From: Prostheceraeus crozeri
Lineage: Eukaryota; Platyhelminthes; Polycladida; Euryleptidae
Direction of reading: 5' to 3'
Length of the DNA: 64,000 nt
NCBI GenBank assembly: GCA_907163375.1
Contig: CAJQUW010012432.1
Span: 1-64,000, forward strand
The notes under the pieces are model-generated. The model was given only the letters and a program-made list of their open reading frames with translations, was not told where the DNA came from and made no database searches. A program made the position numbers and the translations under genes. Positions 19,640-28,803 of this stretch are shown piece after piece. Numbering within the stretch: the first letter of the stretch is position 1; each line of letters begins with the position of its first letter.

Positions 19640-20351
19640 TTGTCTGACATCTTTTCGTTTAAAGTTTTCTCGTTTTAAGTTTTGTTTAATAAAGTTTTGC
19701 TTAAATTTTCGCTTAAAGTTTTTAGCTCTTCTAAAAAAATTTTATCATTTTCTTCATTAGAAATTTTACCATCACTAAAAGTTTTACCATCCTGTTTATT
19801 CTTGTCATCAACTTGTTCGGTCTTAACGTAATAACATTATCATCACATACTCTTTGAAAGTAGTAATGCAATTTGTCATAGACTTCTTTAATATGTAAAT
19901 GCTTAGTTTGTAATGATTTTCGTTTCTTAGTTATTAAAGATTTATCTAACATTGTAACAAGGGAAGTTGCAAAAACACCCGTACCTGTTAAAGCTGTAGC
20001 AACTACTGGAATTACTAAAACACCTGAAGATATAACAATTGTTAAAGCACCTAAACTTATTGTTAAGAATATGCCGATTCCTTGTGTTACATTCTTAACT
20101 TTAGTCCATCTCTTTCTTAATTTTTTATAATGCTCTAATCTTAATAATAATTGAGATTCCTTGTCTTTCATATACCTAACTCTATCTTTATGTTTTTCTT
20201 TGTTCATCTTTTCGATGTTCATTAAAGTAGAACTACGTTCATGTGATAACGAAGGATATATTCTTGCGGTTTCTTCCACTTTTATTCCTTCCATTTCTGA
20301 GGCTAATCCAATTTCTGAGGTTTCCATTTTAAATAAATATTTTGAATACAA
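19640..20351 (-). pseudogene. Polinton two-transmembrane protein, C-terminus frameshifted
   Basis: The frame starts at 20,351 (an alternative start METSE lies eight codons in). Residues 31-36 are IYPSLS. A basic helical segment at 50-85 (KDRVRYMKDKESQLLLRLEHY) is followed by two hydrophobic segments at about 90-112 and 113-133, then a second basic/helical part. Near 19,830 (after CDDNVIT) the frame shifts; the neighbouring frame continues with an acidic tail to about 19,640. Such proteins recur in animal Polintons; their role is unknown, a membrane-associated virion or fusion component being possible. A partial paralogue lies at 27,945-28,157. Confidence 0.6.
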
Positions 20352-20394
20352 TCTTCTGGTATATTAAGACTACGATATATTTTTTGGGCTACCT

Positions 20395-20640
20395 AAATTT
20401 TCATCTGTCTACATTTTCGACCTTCGGCTACGTGATATTTTTCGACCACGTTAAATTTTTTTAGATTACGTGATATTTTAAGACGGCCTAAATTTTCGTC
20501 CACGTGATATTTTGAGACCGCCTAAATTTTCGATTACGTGATATTTTGAGACCCCCTAAATGTTTCAAATTTTAATTTTTTTGAAAATTTGTCTTTACCT
20601 AAATTTTCGCCCTTCGGCCTTCGGCCACGTGAAATTTGAA
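20395..20640 (-). repeat. ~35-bp tandem repeats upstream of the two-TM gene
   Basis: About six units of the type ACGTGATATTTTGAGACCGC followed by CTAAATTTTCG, in the noncoding DNA before the two-TM gene. A comparable array of different sequence precedes its partial paralogue at 28,160-28,450. Confidence 0.7.
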
Positions 20641-20719
20641 GTCTTTTTTTTCGACTTCAAATCTTCGAATTTTTGAATTTTTGATTTTTTGAAAATTTTG
20701 AAAAAACCCGCAAAATTAT

Positions 20720-20775
20720 GACATCCGGCGCAAGCGAAGCGAAGCAAAGCGAAGCGAAGCGTCGCGCCGGATGTC
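20720..20775. repeat. GC-rich hairpin with GCGAA repeats in the loop
   Basis: Arms GACATCCGGCGC and GCGCCGGATGTC (12 bp) enclose a loop made of AGCGA/AGC repeats. It lies at the junction between the repeat array and a TIR-type insertion. A hairpin of similar build is at 28,460-28,507. Confidence 0.75.
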
Positions 20776-21602
20776 ACCCCTGTGTAAAAAAATGCATCGG
20801 TCCATTAATGGCCGATTGCCGTCGCATTGGGTGAGTGTCGATGGTGGACGTCACTGCCGGCTGACAGATGGCAAGGTGATGGTAAAATTTTCTCTCTTTC
20901 AGTATTCACAGTATTCATTCTCCTAATTGAAAGACTAAGGTCTGTACATCAGTCACAATTACGTAAGAGTCCTCTTCACATCTGAGTTCACACACCTCTC
21001 CACTAGAGTAAATAACTTCGTCAATCGCCTGCCAAACTAATGATACAACCGGCCTTCATTCAATGAGTCACATAACAGAGGATGGGAGCGGAGAGAAATT
21101 GTATATTGCATCCAGGCGTCATTCATTTGCTCCCGGTCTATCGTGCGTGTTTTCATTTTCATCAGTCAGCTCAGCAGCAGCGTTAATACATGTAGCTACA
21201 TCGTTCTGCGGTCTTAAGCATGAATTTTCAAAACTTTTGACGACACCTCCAGTTATTTATTCGTGTTATGGAGATTTAGAGGATTCTGTCGTATTTCGAC
21301 GTTCACAACCAATTTTCGTATTATACCGACGCCTTTTTTCATTTTGGAAATAGTTCTCCATCTTCATCGCTACACGTTTTGATTCACATCATTCCGACTC
21401 ATCGACCTATAGTCTCTCCATCTTCGCTGAAAACCATTAAGTTGATGTGACTGATATTATAACCGAAAAGTCATTTGAAGTGATTTCAAAATTTGATCAA
21501 ATATTAGAACTACATACCGCTGCAGTCGAATAATCGAATAAAGCAATGTGAATCTCCGAAGGAGGATTGGAAAACATGGAAATTATAATGTGAGTTTTTT
21601 AA

Positions 21603-22546
21603 GGACCTGTTCACGGTCACTTGCGTCATACTACAATTAGATCTGCGTAATTTTAAAAATCAGACAACTACAATTCATGATATTCACTTTTCATACATGT
21701 AACGTGTAATTCGTGTATTCGCTATAGCTCGCAAATGTGGTAATCGGAAAAAACATTTCTGTCCATCTATACATACCTATTCTACATCATACATATATCT
21801 ATACATTCTATGCATCTATTCATACCGGAATTATGTAACAGAGTATGTAATTGAATTACTAGAATTTGTGTACAGTATGTTAAGAAATCTCTTAAATAAT
21901 AAATTTTAGCGATAAATGTAAAAATACTTCGGAAGATAGGTACAATAGATGGACAGAAATGTTTTTTCGATTTCTTCATTTGCAAACTATATCGATAAAA
22001 TATAGACGTAAAATAAAAAAACTTTTTCGAAATGTTGGATTTGAACGTAAATGTAATCTTTCAAACTCCAAAAGTCATATACTTAAATCTAAAAGATAAA
22101 ACACCAAAGTTGTTGAAATCATGTTTTTGTATCAATTCACATGTCAGGTTGATCCAGATGCCCAATAGGCAAAAAGACGATTTCTCAACGAATAAATGAA
22201 TACATAAAAGGTAACACGGCAGTAAGCACTCACTTAAGTAGATGTACTGCATGTAGTAATAGAATACACAACTGCTTTGAAGTTGAATATCAAGGTAGAA
22301 ATAACTCAGAATTCTATTAGAATCATTGAAGCTATCAAAATAAATGAAAATTTACCTACATTGAATAGAGCATTAGCATATAGCGGAAAATCAGTGTTTC
22401 TAAAAATCTTTTACTAAAATTACAGTAGAACACACGAATTACGCGTTACATGTATGAGAAATGATTATCATAAATTGCTATTGTTTGATTATTAAAATTA
22501 TATGCATACAATTGTAGTATGACGCAACTGAACAGTGAACAGACCC
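21603..22546. mobile_element. 944-bp MITE flanked by TTAA
   Basis: Ends GGACCTGTTCAC and (complement) GGGTCTGTTCAC are flanked by TTAA at 21,599-21,602 and 22,547-22,550. The inverted ends stay similar for about 120 bp, including TTGCGTCATACTACAATT. The TTAA duplication suggests a piggyBac-type origin. No transposase is present. Confidence 0.65.
21745..21970. mobile_element. Small nested TIR element
   Basis: CGGAAAAAACATTTCTGTCC at 21,745 is mirrored by GGACAGAAATGTTTTTTCG ending near 21,970. It lies inside the 944-bp MITE. No coding content. Confidence 0.5.
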
Positions 22547-23169
22547 TTAAGTACAGTATTTTTTAATGAAAGCACTTCACTTTACATGTATAATATGAGT
22601 TTCATTGATTCTTTCATTTTTAAGTACTGTTCAAAACCTTAAATTCGGTAGCTTTGAATCCTGATGGATGCTTTGATACATCCACGGACTCAAAATTACA
22701 CTTGCTTGAGGTTCGATCGGCATTTCCATTATTTCTCATTGGTTGTAAAGTATCATGAAAATTAGTGCTCGTCTGAGTGCATTGAAAATTCGAGACCATC
22801 ACTCTCTCGTCCTCTGGGGGAATTTAAAAGGACGCTACTTGAATGCATCCGTAATAATTATTATATTATTACTTATTATATTTACTATTTATATATTATG
22901 TATTTATTAACTATTATATATAATAAAATACAATTATCATAACATGGATATTATTGAGTTGTCTCAATGCTGCAAGGGCAGGTTTTCATGCAGGATTTGT
23001 CCTTGGCATATTAATTGGATTTAGGGCGACAGTTTGATGGCGCTATGTCGATGCAACGTCATTGGCCCGACATCGACGAATCAGGAACCATAACTGTGTC
23101 GACCCAATGTCGACGCGACGCTGCTGGCCCGGCAACGCTTTTTTCACAAGGACACTATATACTACTGAT

Positions 23170-24343
23170 AATCAACAAAGTTTTCAAAATATTTACCCGA
23201 TTCATTTTTACACTGTGAATATTCTCTCCATTCTGATGCTGATTTTACAACACCATTACCTGCTACGGATAATATTACATTAGAAAACAATTTCTTTCCA
23301 AGATTATTTACACAAATGCGTTTGGATGTTGCAACACAAAATATATAAACAATAAGTGATTCACCTGGTATTATTCATTCAATGCTTCGATTTGTTACAA
23401 TAGGTGAAAATAATAAAATGCATGAAATCGAAGGATGGTTTCCTGATAACCATACCGGCATACTAAAAGATGATTTAACTCACACTGGAACAGATGCAGC
23501 AGGAATTGCGAAAGATGTAGAAAGCATAGTGAAACAGTTAAACAGTACGCAAAATAGGTCAAATCAGAAAAGACGTAATTTTAATAATAAAAGTAAACAA
23601 ACTGTTGATTGGTCATTGTCTCCATTATTTGGGTATAAAATATCATATCAATTAAAGTTCAAATTAATCATTCATCGCACTGTAAATAATGAATCAATAT
23701 TTTATGGTAAGACTGGAAAAAAGCATATTTAAGAATTGATAGACTTGAATGGTGGATAAGGTATATTACTCCTAGTTTAGAGGTTGAAACAACTATTACG
23801 AAAAGATTATATACGAACAAACCAATTCCAGTAAGTTTTATAAAGCGTACTGCGAGTTCTGTCACGTTTTCTGAACAAAGATTTAACTGGCATTTCACAA
23901 GGACATCAAATACACCAAGATATTTTTTACTCGCTTTTCAAAAGAATGAAACTCCTAGTTTTGATAAGAACAATATTCTTTTCCATATTAGTTCAATTAG
24001 AAGTTTACAAATTTCATTAAATCAAACACGTTATCCAATTGATCCATTGAGATTTAACGATACCAATAATCAGTTTATGGAAGGATATGACGCTTATAGA
24101 AATCTATGTCGAGTATTTGGAGTTGAACCACAATTAACTCCTGGAGATTGGAAGAATTTATATCCTGTTTTCTGTTTTGATTTAAGTGCACAATCTGAAG
24201 ATATTATCAAGACTGGTTGTGATGTTACAATTAATATTGAAAAGACAAATTCCACAACATCATTGATGGCGTATGGTTTGTTGCTAGAAAATGTAGAATA
24301 TTCAATTGAAATTCTTAATGGAAAGATGGTTAGGATCGGCTAA
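23170..24343 (+). pseudogene. Polinton/adintovirus-like major capsid protein gene, broken
   Basis: Several frames together resemble the double-jelly-roll capsid protein of Polintons. An N-terminal part includes FFPRLFTQMRLDVATQNI. A middle part includes EGWFPDNHTG. The C-terminal part is open from 24,047 to 24,343 with YPVFCFDLSAQSED and a final ENVEYSIEILNG stretch. Breaks seen are a TAA at 23,346-23,348 and a shift at an A-run near 23,715-23,725. The upstream start is lost at the border of the TIR insertion. It would form the virion shell. Its neighbours (small virion protein, PLA2-like, integrase) are the usual ones. Confidence 0.7.
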
Positions 24344-24428
24344 AGCCTCTGAACAAAGTTCTATCGGTTAGTAACCTGAACAAAGTTCTATCGGTTAGTA
24401 ACCCAAGACTATACTTTTTTTAAAAAAA

Positions 24429-24904
24429 ATGGTGCAAGTGAATAATAAAATGGTTGAATTAAAACTACGTAACAGCATTGACAAAAATACCCCTAAAACT
24501 ATTACTATTGACAAAAAGAAGTATTACATAAATAAACCAATGATAGAGAATATTAAATTACAAGAAGAAAAGAATGGTGGGATTCTCCCATTAATTCCAC
24601 AAATCATAGGTGGCATAGCAGCAGCAGGAAGTGTTGCAGGTGGGACAGCTGGTATTGTCCAGGCAGTAAATAAAAATAAATCAGAGAAGGCAGCATTAGA
24701 AGAATAAAAACGTAATAATATTGAGTTAGAGAAAGCGGCTAGGGGTGAGGGAATGGTAGATAATCTCATTAGTAAATTAAATTTAGTTGATGAACGAAAA
24801 CGAGTTCTTAAAAATGTACTACATAATATTGATGATTTAATTGAAATAAAAGAAACTAAAGATGGTTCTGGAATATATCTTAGTCCTACTATGGTGCGAT
24901 AAGA
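24429..24904 (+). pseudogene. Small Polinton virion-type protein with hydrophobic patch
   Basis: ATG 24,429 opens a 92-codon frame: a basic N-terminus, then a glycine/alanine-rich hydrophobic patch at about residues 55-80 (GGIAAAGSVAGGTAGIV). A TAA at 24,705 interrupts it. The same frame continues to the stop at 24,902-24,904 with a helical part and a GSGIYLSP motif near the end. Short proteins with such patches follow the capsid gene in adintoviruses and are compared with adenovirus core or membrane-active proteins. That functional comparison is inference. Confidence 0.55.
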
Positions 24905-24994
24905 TTTAATCTTTAAAAATGAATTTGAATAACTTAAGATTTTGAAATCTAGATCTAATGGATTATCTCTTAAAAGTGCATAAAACCTAAAAAT

Positions 24995-25247
24995 TGTCAG
25001 CACACCGCTGGTGACATACAAAAAGCATTAGAAAACGTTCCTGAATTTATTTGGAGTAAATATTCGAAAGAGAAACATCTACCTGGTCAATGGTCATTCA
25101 TATACCGGACCAGGAACTCGATTAGATATAAGACTAGATGAGAATAATAATCCAAAACCAGGTGAAGAACCAATAAATAGAGTAGATGAAGCAGCTTACA
25201 GACATGATTTAGCATACAGAGAACATGATGATGCAAGAATTAGATAA
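24995..25247 (+). pseudogene. PLA2-like domain (parvovirus VP1-type), frameshifted
   Basis: Two frames together hold a secreted-phospholipase-A2-like domain: a calcium-loop motif YTGPG at 25,101-25,115 and a catalytic-type motif HDLAY at 25,203-25,217, ending at the TAA 25,245-25,247. The upstream part (25,010-25,085) is in another frame. The shift coincides with a 7-bp tandem duplication (TGGTCAA/TGGTCAT) near 25,084-25,097. The domain is known from parvovirus capsids, where it acts in membrane passage, and from some Polinton/adintovirus relatives. This copy is inactive. Confidence 0.65.
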
Positions 25248-25284
25248 TATTCAAAATCCTTCCTTTAGAGAAAGAATTGAATGA

Positions 25285-26130
25285 ATGTTTGTTAAGAAAG
25301 CTATACAAGCAAAAATGCTTTTTGGACAGGGGATAGATGAAACCTACGCGTCCGAAATTCACAAGGAATTTAGAAAGCCGAAATATCTTTTGAAAGTAAA
25401 AGTTTTTAATATAGATGATATTTGGAGTGCAGATCTAATCAATATATCCAATGAAAGAGGGTTTAAGTACGCATTCACTGTTATAGATTTATATACACGA
25501 TACGCTTGGGCAAAGCCTTTAAAAAAAAGTGGTCTGTCAGTTAAATATGCGTTTGAAAAAATCTTTAAGGAAAAAAATAGAAAGCCAAAGAAATTGTTTG
25601 TTGACAAAGGGTCTGACTTTTACAATAGAAATGTTAATCCAATATTTGAAACTGTTTATTCCACAGAAAATGCTGGCAAAGCTGTAGTAATAGAGAGGCT
25701 CAATAGAACTTTTAAAAATAAAATATTCAAGAAATTTACAGAACAAGGTAATCAGAAATGGTTGAATATACTACCAGGAATTGTAGATCAGTACAATAAA
25801 AAAGTTCGTTCAGGTATTGAAGAAACTCCAGAGAAGGCTTCTGATGATCCTGATTTGATACGAAAGAAAACATTCGAAAATAATTATTCGTATGAGAGTA
25901 ATCCAAATTTGCAGAAACGTAAGCCGAAATTTAAGATTGGAGATAGAGTTAGAATATTTATGTATAAGAACAAATTTGAAAAGGGCTTCGTCGGATACTG
26001 GACGAAAGAGATATTCGAAGTTTGTAAAACAAACCAAACTTATCCGATTACTTACGTAATCAAAGATTTAGATGATGATAAAATCACTGGCAGATTTTAT
26101 CAAAGAGAATTACAAATAAGTGATTTTTAA
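25285..26130 (+). CDS. Polinton-type retroviral-like integrase
   Basis: The frame is intact, 281 residues. The rve catalytic core shows the first Asp at 50 (WSADLI), the second at 107 (FVDKGSDF) and Glu at 137 (VIERLNRT). The spacing between the last two is about 30, a little shorter than the ~35 usual in this superfamily, so a small deletion is possible. The C-terminal part (190-281) has an SH3-like/chromo-like layout (KFKIGDRVRIFMY ... FYQRELQ). It would cut target DNA and join Polinton ends, giving 6-bp duplications. The first ~30 residues look short of a full N-terminal zinc-binding region. It is one of the few intact frames in the Polinton. Confidence 0.85.
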   Translation: MFVKKAIQAKMLFGQGIDETYASEIHKEFRKPKYLLKVKVFNIDDIWSADLINISNERGFKYAFTVIDLYTRYAWAKPLKKSGLSVKYAFEKIFKEKNRKPKKLFVDKGSDFYNRNVNPIFETVYSTENAGKAVVIERLNRTFKNKIFKKFTEQGNQKWLNILPGIVDQYNKKVRSGIEETPEKASDDPDLIRKKTFENNYSYESNPNLQKRKPKFKIGDRVRIFMYKNKFEKGFVGYWTKEIFEVCKTNQTYPITYVIKDLDDDKITGRFYQRELQISDF

Positions 26131-26157
26131 TTTTTGGGACTAACGTTTCGAGAATTA

Positions 26158-26525
26158 AATTCCCTTATTCAATTCTAACATAATATCTAGAATTGGTGCT
26201 CCTTCCTGTAATTTGTACAAAACATATAAACATAATTGACCACAGTAAGTAGTTCCTGGTTTTTTAATTTGAAAAGTATTGTATGTTCCATTTCCAAGTA
26301 ATTCTTTAACTTCATTTGTAGGTGGAAGTCCATAACAGTCAAAATAGTAATTGTCACTATTTTTATTAGACATACCTGCTGACCAATGTACTCCTTTTTG
26401 ATCTGACGTGTGGAGATTTGTTACGAAATTTACAGTTGGCTTATTTTTGATCAATTGTAACTCGTCTCTCATTAATACAAAAATTCTTTATTCCTAATCG
26501 ATTAGCAATCTTATTTAAACCGAAA
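26158..26525 (-). pseudogene. Polinton adenain-type cysteine protease, N-terminus frameshifted
   Basis: The open part (26,472-26,155) shows a catalytic-triad layout of the adenovirus/Ulp1 protease fold: His 29 (GVHWSAG), Asp 45 (YYFDCYG) and Cys 77 (YCGQLCLY). Upstream, an NKIANRLGIKNF stretch lies in a different frame just before MRDEL, so the original start is displaced by a shift near 26,475. The protease matures capsid proteins in related viruses. It is convergent with the integrase gene, with a gap of about 25 bp between their stops. Confidence 0.75.
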
Positions 26526-26904
26526 TTTGTCGTGGTTTATTTGCCATATAATTTTAAGAACTCAGTCAGACTTGTCATTCTACATGAGATAAAGTCTATT
26601 TCAGAAATGACACAAAAGAATCGCTCAATCTGTATGAGTCAGAGCTTTGTTACCTCTAGCGAGGCGACCTCTAGCGCATTATGCATGACACCATTGTCTG
26701 CCACAAGCAGCAGCGGTTGCCATTAGGAGCAGATGCTGTCACGTATTGTCTATTTCATTCTTTCTGAGAGTGTTTTCTAGGCGAACTGTGTCTTCCACGA
26801 TTCATCTGCAAAAGTTTAATATTATGTCTCGTCTTATGAATTTAACAATTTGAGGATGGACATTTTAAAAATCATTACAAAACGAAGAAGAGAGGAGACG
26901 ATGT

Positions 26905-27250
26905 GAAGAAGTTTTCAAGAGTACAGAAGGGAGAATATTAAGACAAAAGAAGACGAAGATTATTTATACAAAGAATGGAGAATTATAGAAACTTTTGAAA
27001 GATGTTTAACTGCATTTTGCGAATCGTCGTCATCATTTAATTTCAACGAGGAATTGAATAAAGAAGTAAATCTGCCGACGCTACGTGTTTTCTTACAAAT
27101 AATTGAAAACTACGAAAATCATTATGAGAACAGTAGTTTGAAACTAGCTATCTTGAAGGGGCGTGCATTCAAAATTCTACGTGCGGGAAATACATTAGTG
27201 ACTATTTCCAATATTCCGGAGTTATGTCGCGTTTTTAAGAAGACTTTATA
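26905..27250 (+). CDS. Unrecognised ORF without ATG
   Basis: A stop-free frame of about 115 codons with acidic and helical composition (KTKEDEDYLYKEWRII ... CRVFKKTL*). No ATG is available near its start, so it may be a 5'-truncated exon or gene remnant. It shows no membrane segment or motif I recognise. It lies between the protease and the hairpin repeats inside the Polinton region. Confidence 0.3.
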
Positions 27251-27453
27251 ACTTTTATTTACAATATCCGTTCATCGCCGATTCTCATGAATCCGCAACA
27301 TTCGTTAAAATCAATTTTCGAATAATTTCATCGCACATCAAAAATGGACGACGCCGAAATACATTTGAAGAAATAATGCAAACTCCAAGAATGCAAACCC
27401 CAAGAATGGAAAGCCCAATGGAGTTCTGATATTCTAAAATGTAACATTATCAC

Positions 27454-27775
27454 CATGTCTCCTAACGAGGAGACATTTCTTGACATTTTGTAAGTGTGAA
27501 TTCAATTCATACACACTACTACTTATATCATTATATAGTAATGTAAATGTCTCCTGGATAGGAGACTTTTTCAAATTTAATTGCAGAGTAAAATGTCTCC
27601 TAACGAGGAGACATTTCTTGACATTTTGTAAGTGTGTCAATTCAATCCATACACACTACTACTTATATCATTATATAGTAATGTAAATGTCTCCTGGATA
27701 GGAGACTTTTTCAAATTTAATTACAGTAAAATGTCTCCTAACGAGGAGACATTTCTTGTCATTTTGTAAATTACT
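27454..27775. repeat. 139-bp tandem repeats with two perfect hairpins each
   Basis: Units start at 27,454, 27,593 and (partial) 27,731. Each holds AAATGTCTCCT/AGGAGACATTT (AACG loop) and, 80-90 bp later, a second stem GTCTCCT/AGGAGAC (loop GGAT). The related stems mean the four arms of neighbouring hairpins can pair with each other. Confidence 0.8.
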
Positions 27776-27944
27776 GTTGAAAATGTGCAAATATTGTGTA
27801 TGTAATTTCGTGTCAATTTTGTTGAATAAAAAACAATTTTGAGCAAAAGTGGTTGATTTTACAAAACGGATATAAAGGGGCTGATGGTGTAGCTGACGGG
27901 TTTTCGCCTTTCATCACTTTTGGGTTTTCAGCGGAATTGTATTA

Positions 27945-28157
27945 CATTACATTCTTAACTATAGTCCATCTTTTTCTCAACTTATAATAATGTTCTAATC
28001 TTAATAATAGTTGCGCTTCCTTATCTTTCATGTATCTGACTCTATCTTTATGTTTTGCTATATCCATTTCATATGATAATGAAGGATATAAAGGGGCTGA
28101 TGGTTCTTTTGTTTTTTCATCTTCCATTTTTAAATGAATATTTTTGTTCATATTCAT
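27945..28157 (-). pseudogene. Fragment of a second two-TM Polinton protein
   Basis: The frame opens with MNMNKNIHLKMEDEK, then YPSLS and RYMKDKEAQLLLRLEHYYKLRKRW, matching residues 31-83 of the protein at 19,640-20,351. It ends before the membrane segments. It is either a second partial Polinton or an internal duplication. Confidence 0.6.
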
Positions 28158-28159
28158 TT

Positions 28160-28450
28160 TTGATTTACTAAATTTCAGAAGGCCCCTATTTTTTCATTTT
28201 GATTTTGATTTACTAATTTCAAGAGGTCCCTATTTTTGCATTTTGATTTTCTAAATTTCAAGAGGGGCCCTAATTTTGCATTTGGATTTGCTAAATTTCA
28301 GAAGGCCCCTATTTTTGCATTTGGATTTGCTAAATTTCAAGAGGTCCCTAATTTTGCATTTGGATTTGCTAAATTTCAGAAGGCCCCTATTTTTGCATTT
28401 GGATTTGCTAAATTTCAAGAGGTCCCTATTTTTGCATTTTTCATTTTTGT
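28160..28450. repeat. ~39-42-bp tandem array
   Basis: About seven units of the type GCATTTGGATTTGCTAAATT followed by TCAGAAGGCCCCTATT or TCAAGAGGTCCCTAATT. The ORFs in it only restate the repeat. It takes the same place relative to the two-TM fragment as the 20,395-20,640 array does to the full gene. Confidence 0.85.
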
Positions 28451-28459
28451 ATCTACCTA

Positions 28460-28507
28460 GGTGTGAGATCCGGTGCTGAGCGAAGCGATGCCGCCGGATC
28501 TCACACC
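28460..28507. repeat. GC-rich hairpin at the edge of the Polinton region
   Basis: Arms GGTGTGAGATCCGG and CCGGATCTCACACC (14 bp) with a CGAAGCGA-containing loop. It is the right-hand limit of recognisable Polinton-like sequence. A Penelope 3' tail begins at 28,513. Confidence 0.75.
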
Positions 28508-28512
28508 CGATA

Positions 28513-28803
28513 CTACTGGAGTTTATTGACTGTAGGTTGTTCCATATTTAATCTTCTTCATTGATTTGTACATGTAATTATTTTTCCTTTGTTGTTCCAT
28601 TGGTCAAACTGTTAGAGCATTCGCATAATTGTTATGTTCTATTTTAATCATTTATGCCTGCATTTTGATAATAATTTCTATACTTCGACATTTGTAGCCG
28701 TGCAGTCACTCTTTCATAGACTTTATGTCTTGATTGTCGTGCATATTACCAGTGTGACGTAGATCGATAATGTGAGCGTCACTATTGTCAATTCACCTGA
28801 CAT
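28513..28803 (+). pseudogene. Penelope-like element 3' tail
   Basis: GGAGTTTATTGACTGTAGG and the next ~290 bp match the last codons and 3' UTR of the Penelope-like copy at 36,630-36,920. The copy is 5'-truncated and joins the Polinton hairpin region directly. Confidence 0.7.

Larger units (their letters stand above)
20776..23155. mobile_element. Insertion with imperfect terminal inverted repeats, non-autonomous
   Basis: The left end (CTGTGTAAAAAAATGCATCGG ... GTCGCATTGGG) and the complement of the right end (CTTGTGAAAAAAGCGTTGCCGG ... GACATTGGG) are related over about 60 bp, so this is probably a non-autonomous TIR element. It sits between the two divergent Polinton gene clusters. No coding frame of note is present. 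Two smaller TIR elements lie inside it. Exact ends and target duplication could not be fixed. Confidence 0.45.

Noticed and set aside
20720-20775. Rho-independent terminator
   Set aside because: Eukaryotic context, no U-tract after the stem, and a 30-bp repeat loop; treated as a structural hairpin instead.
28236-28479. Overlapping ORFs in the 39-42-bp array
   Set aside because: Repeat translation only.
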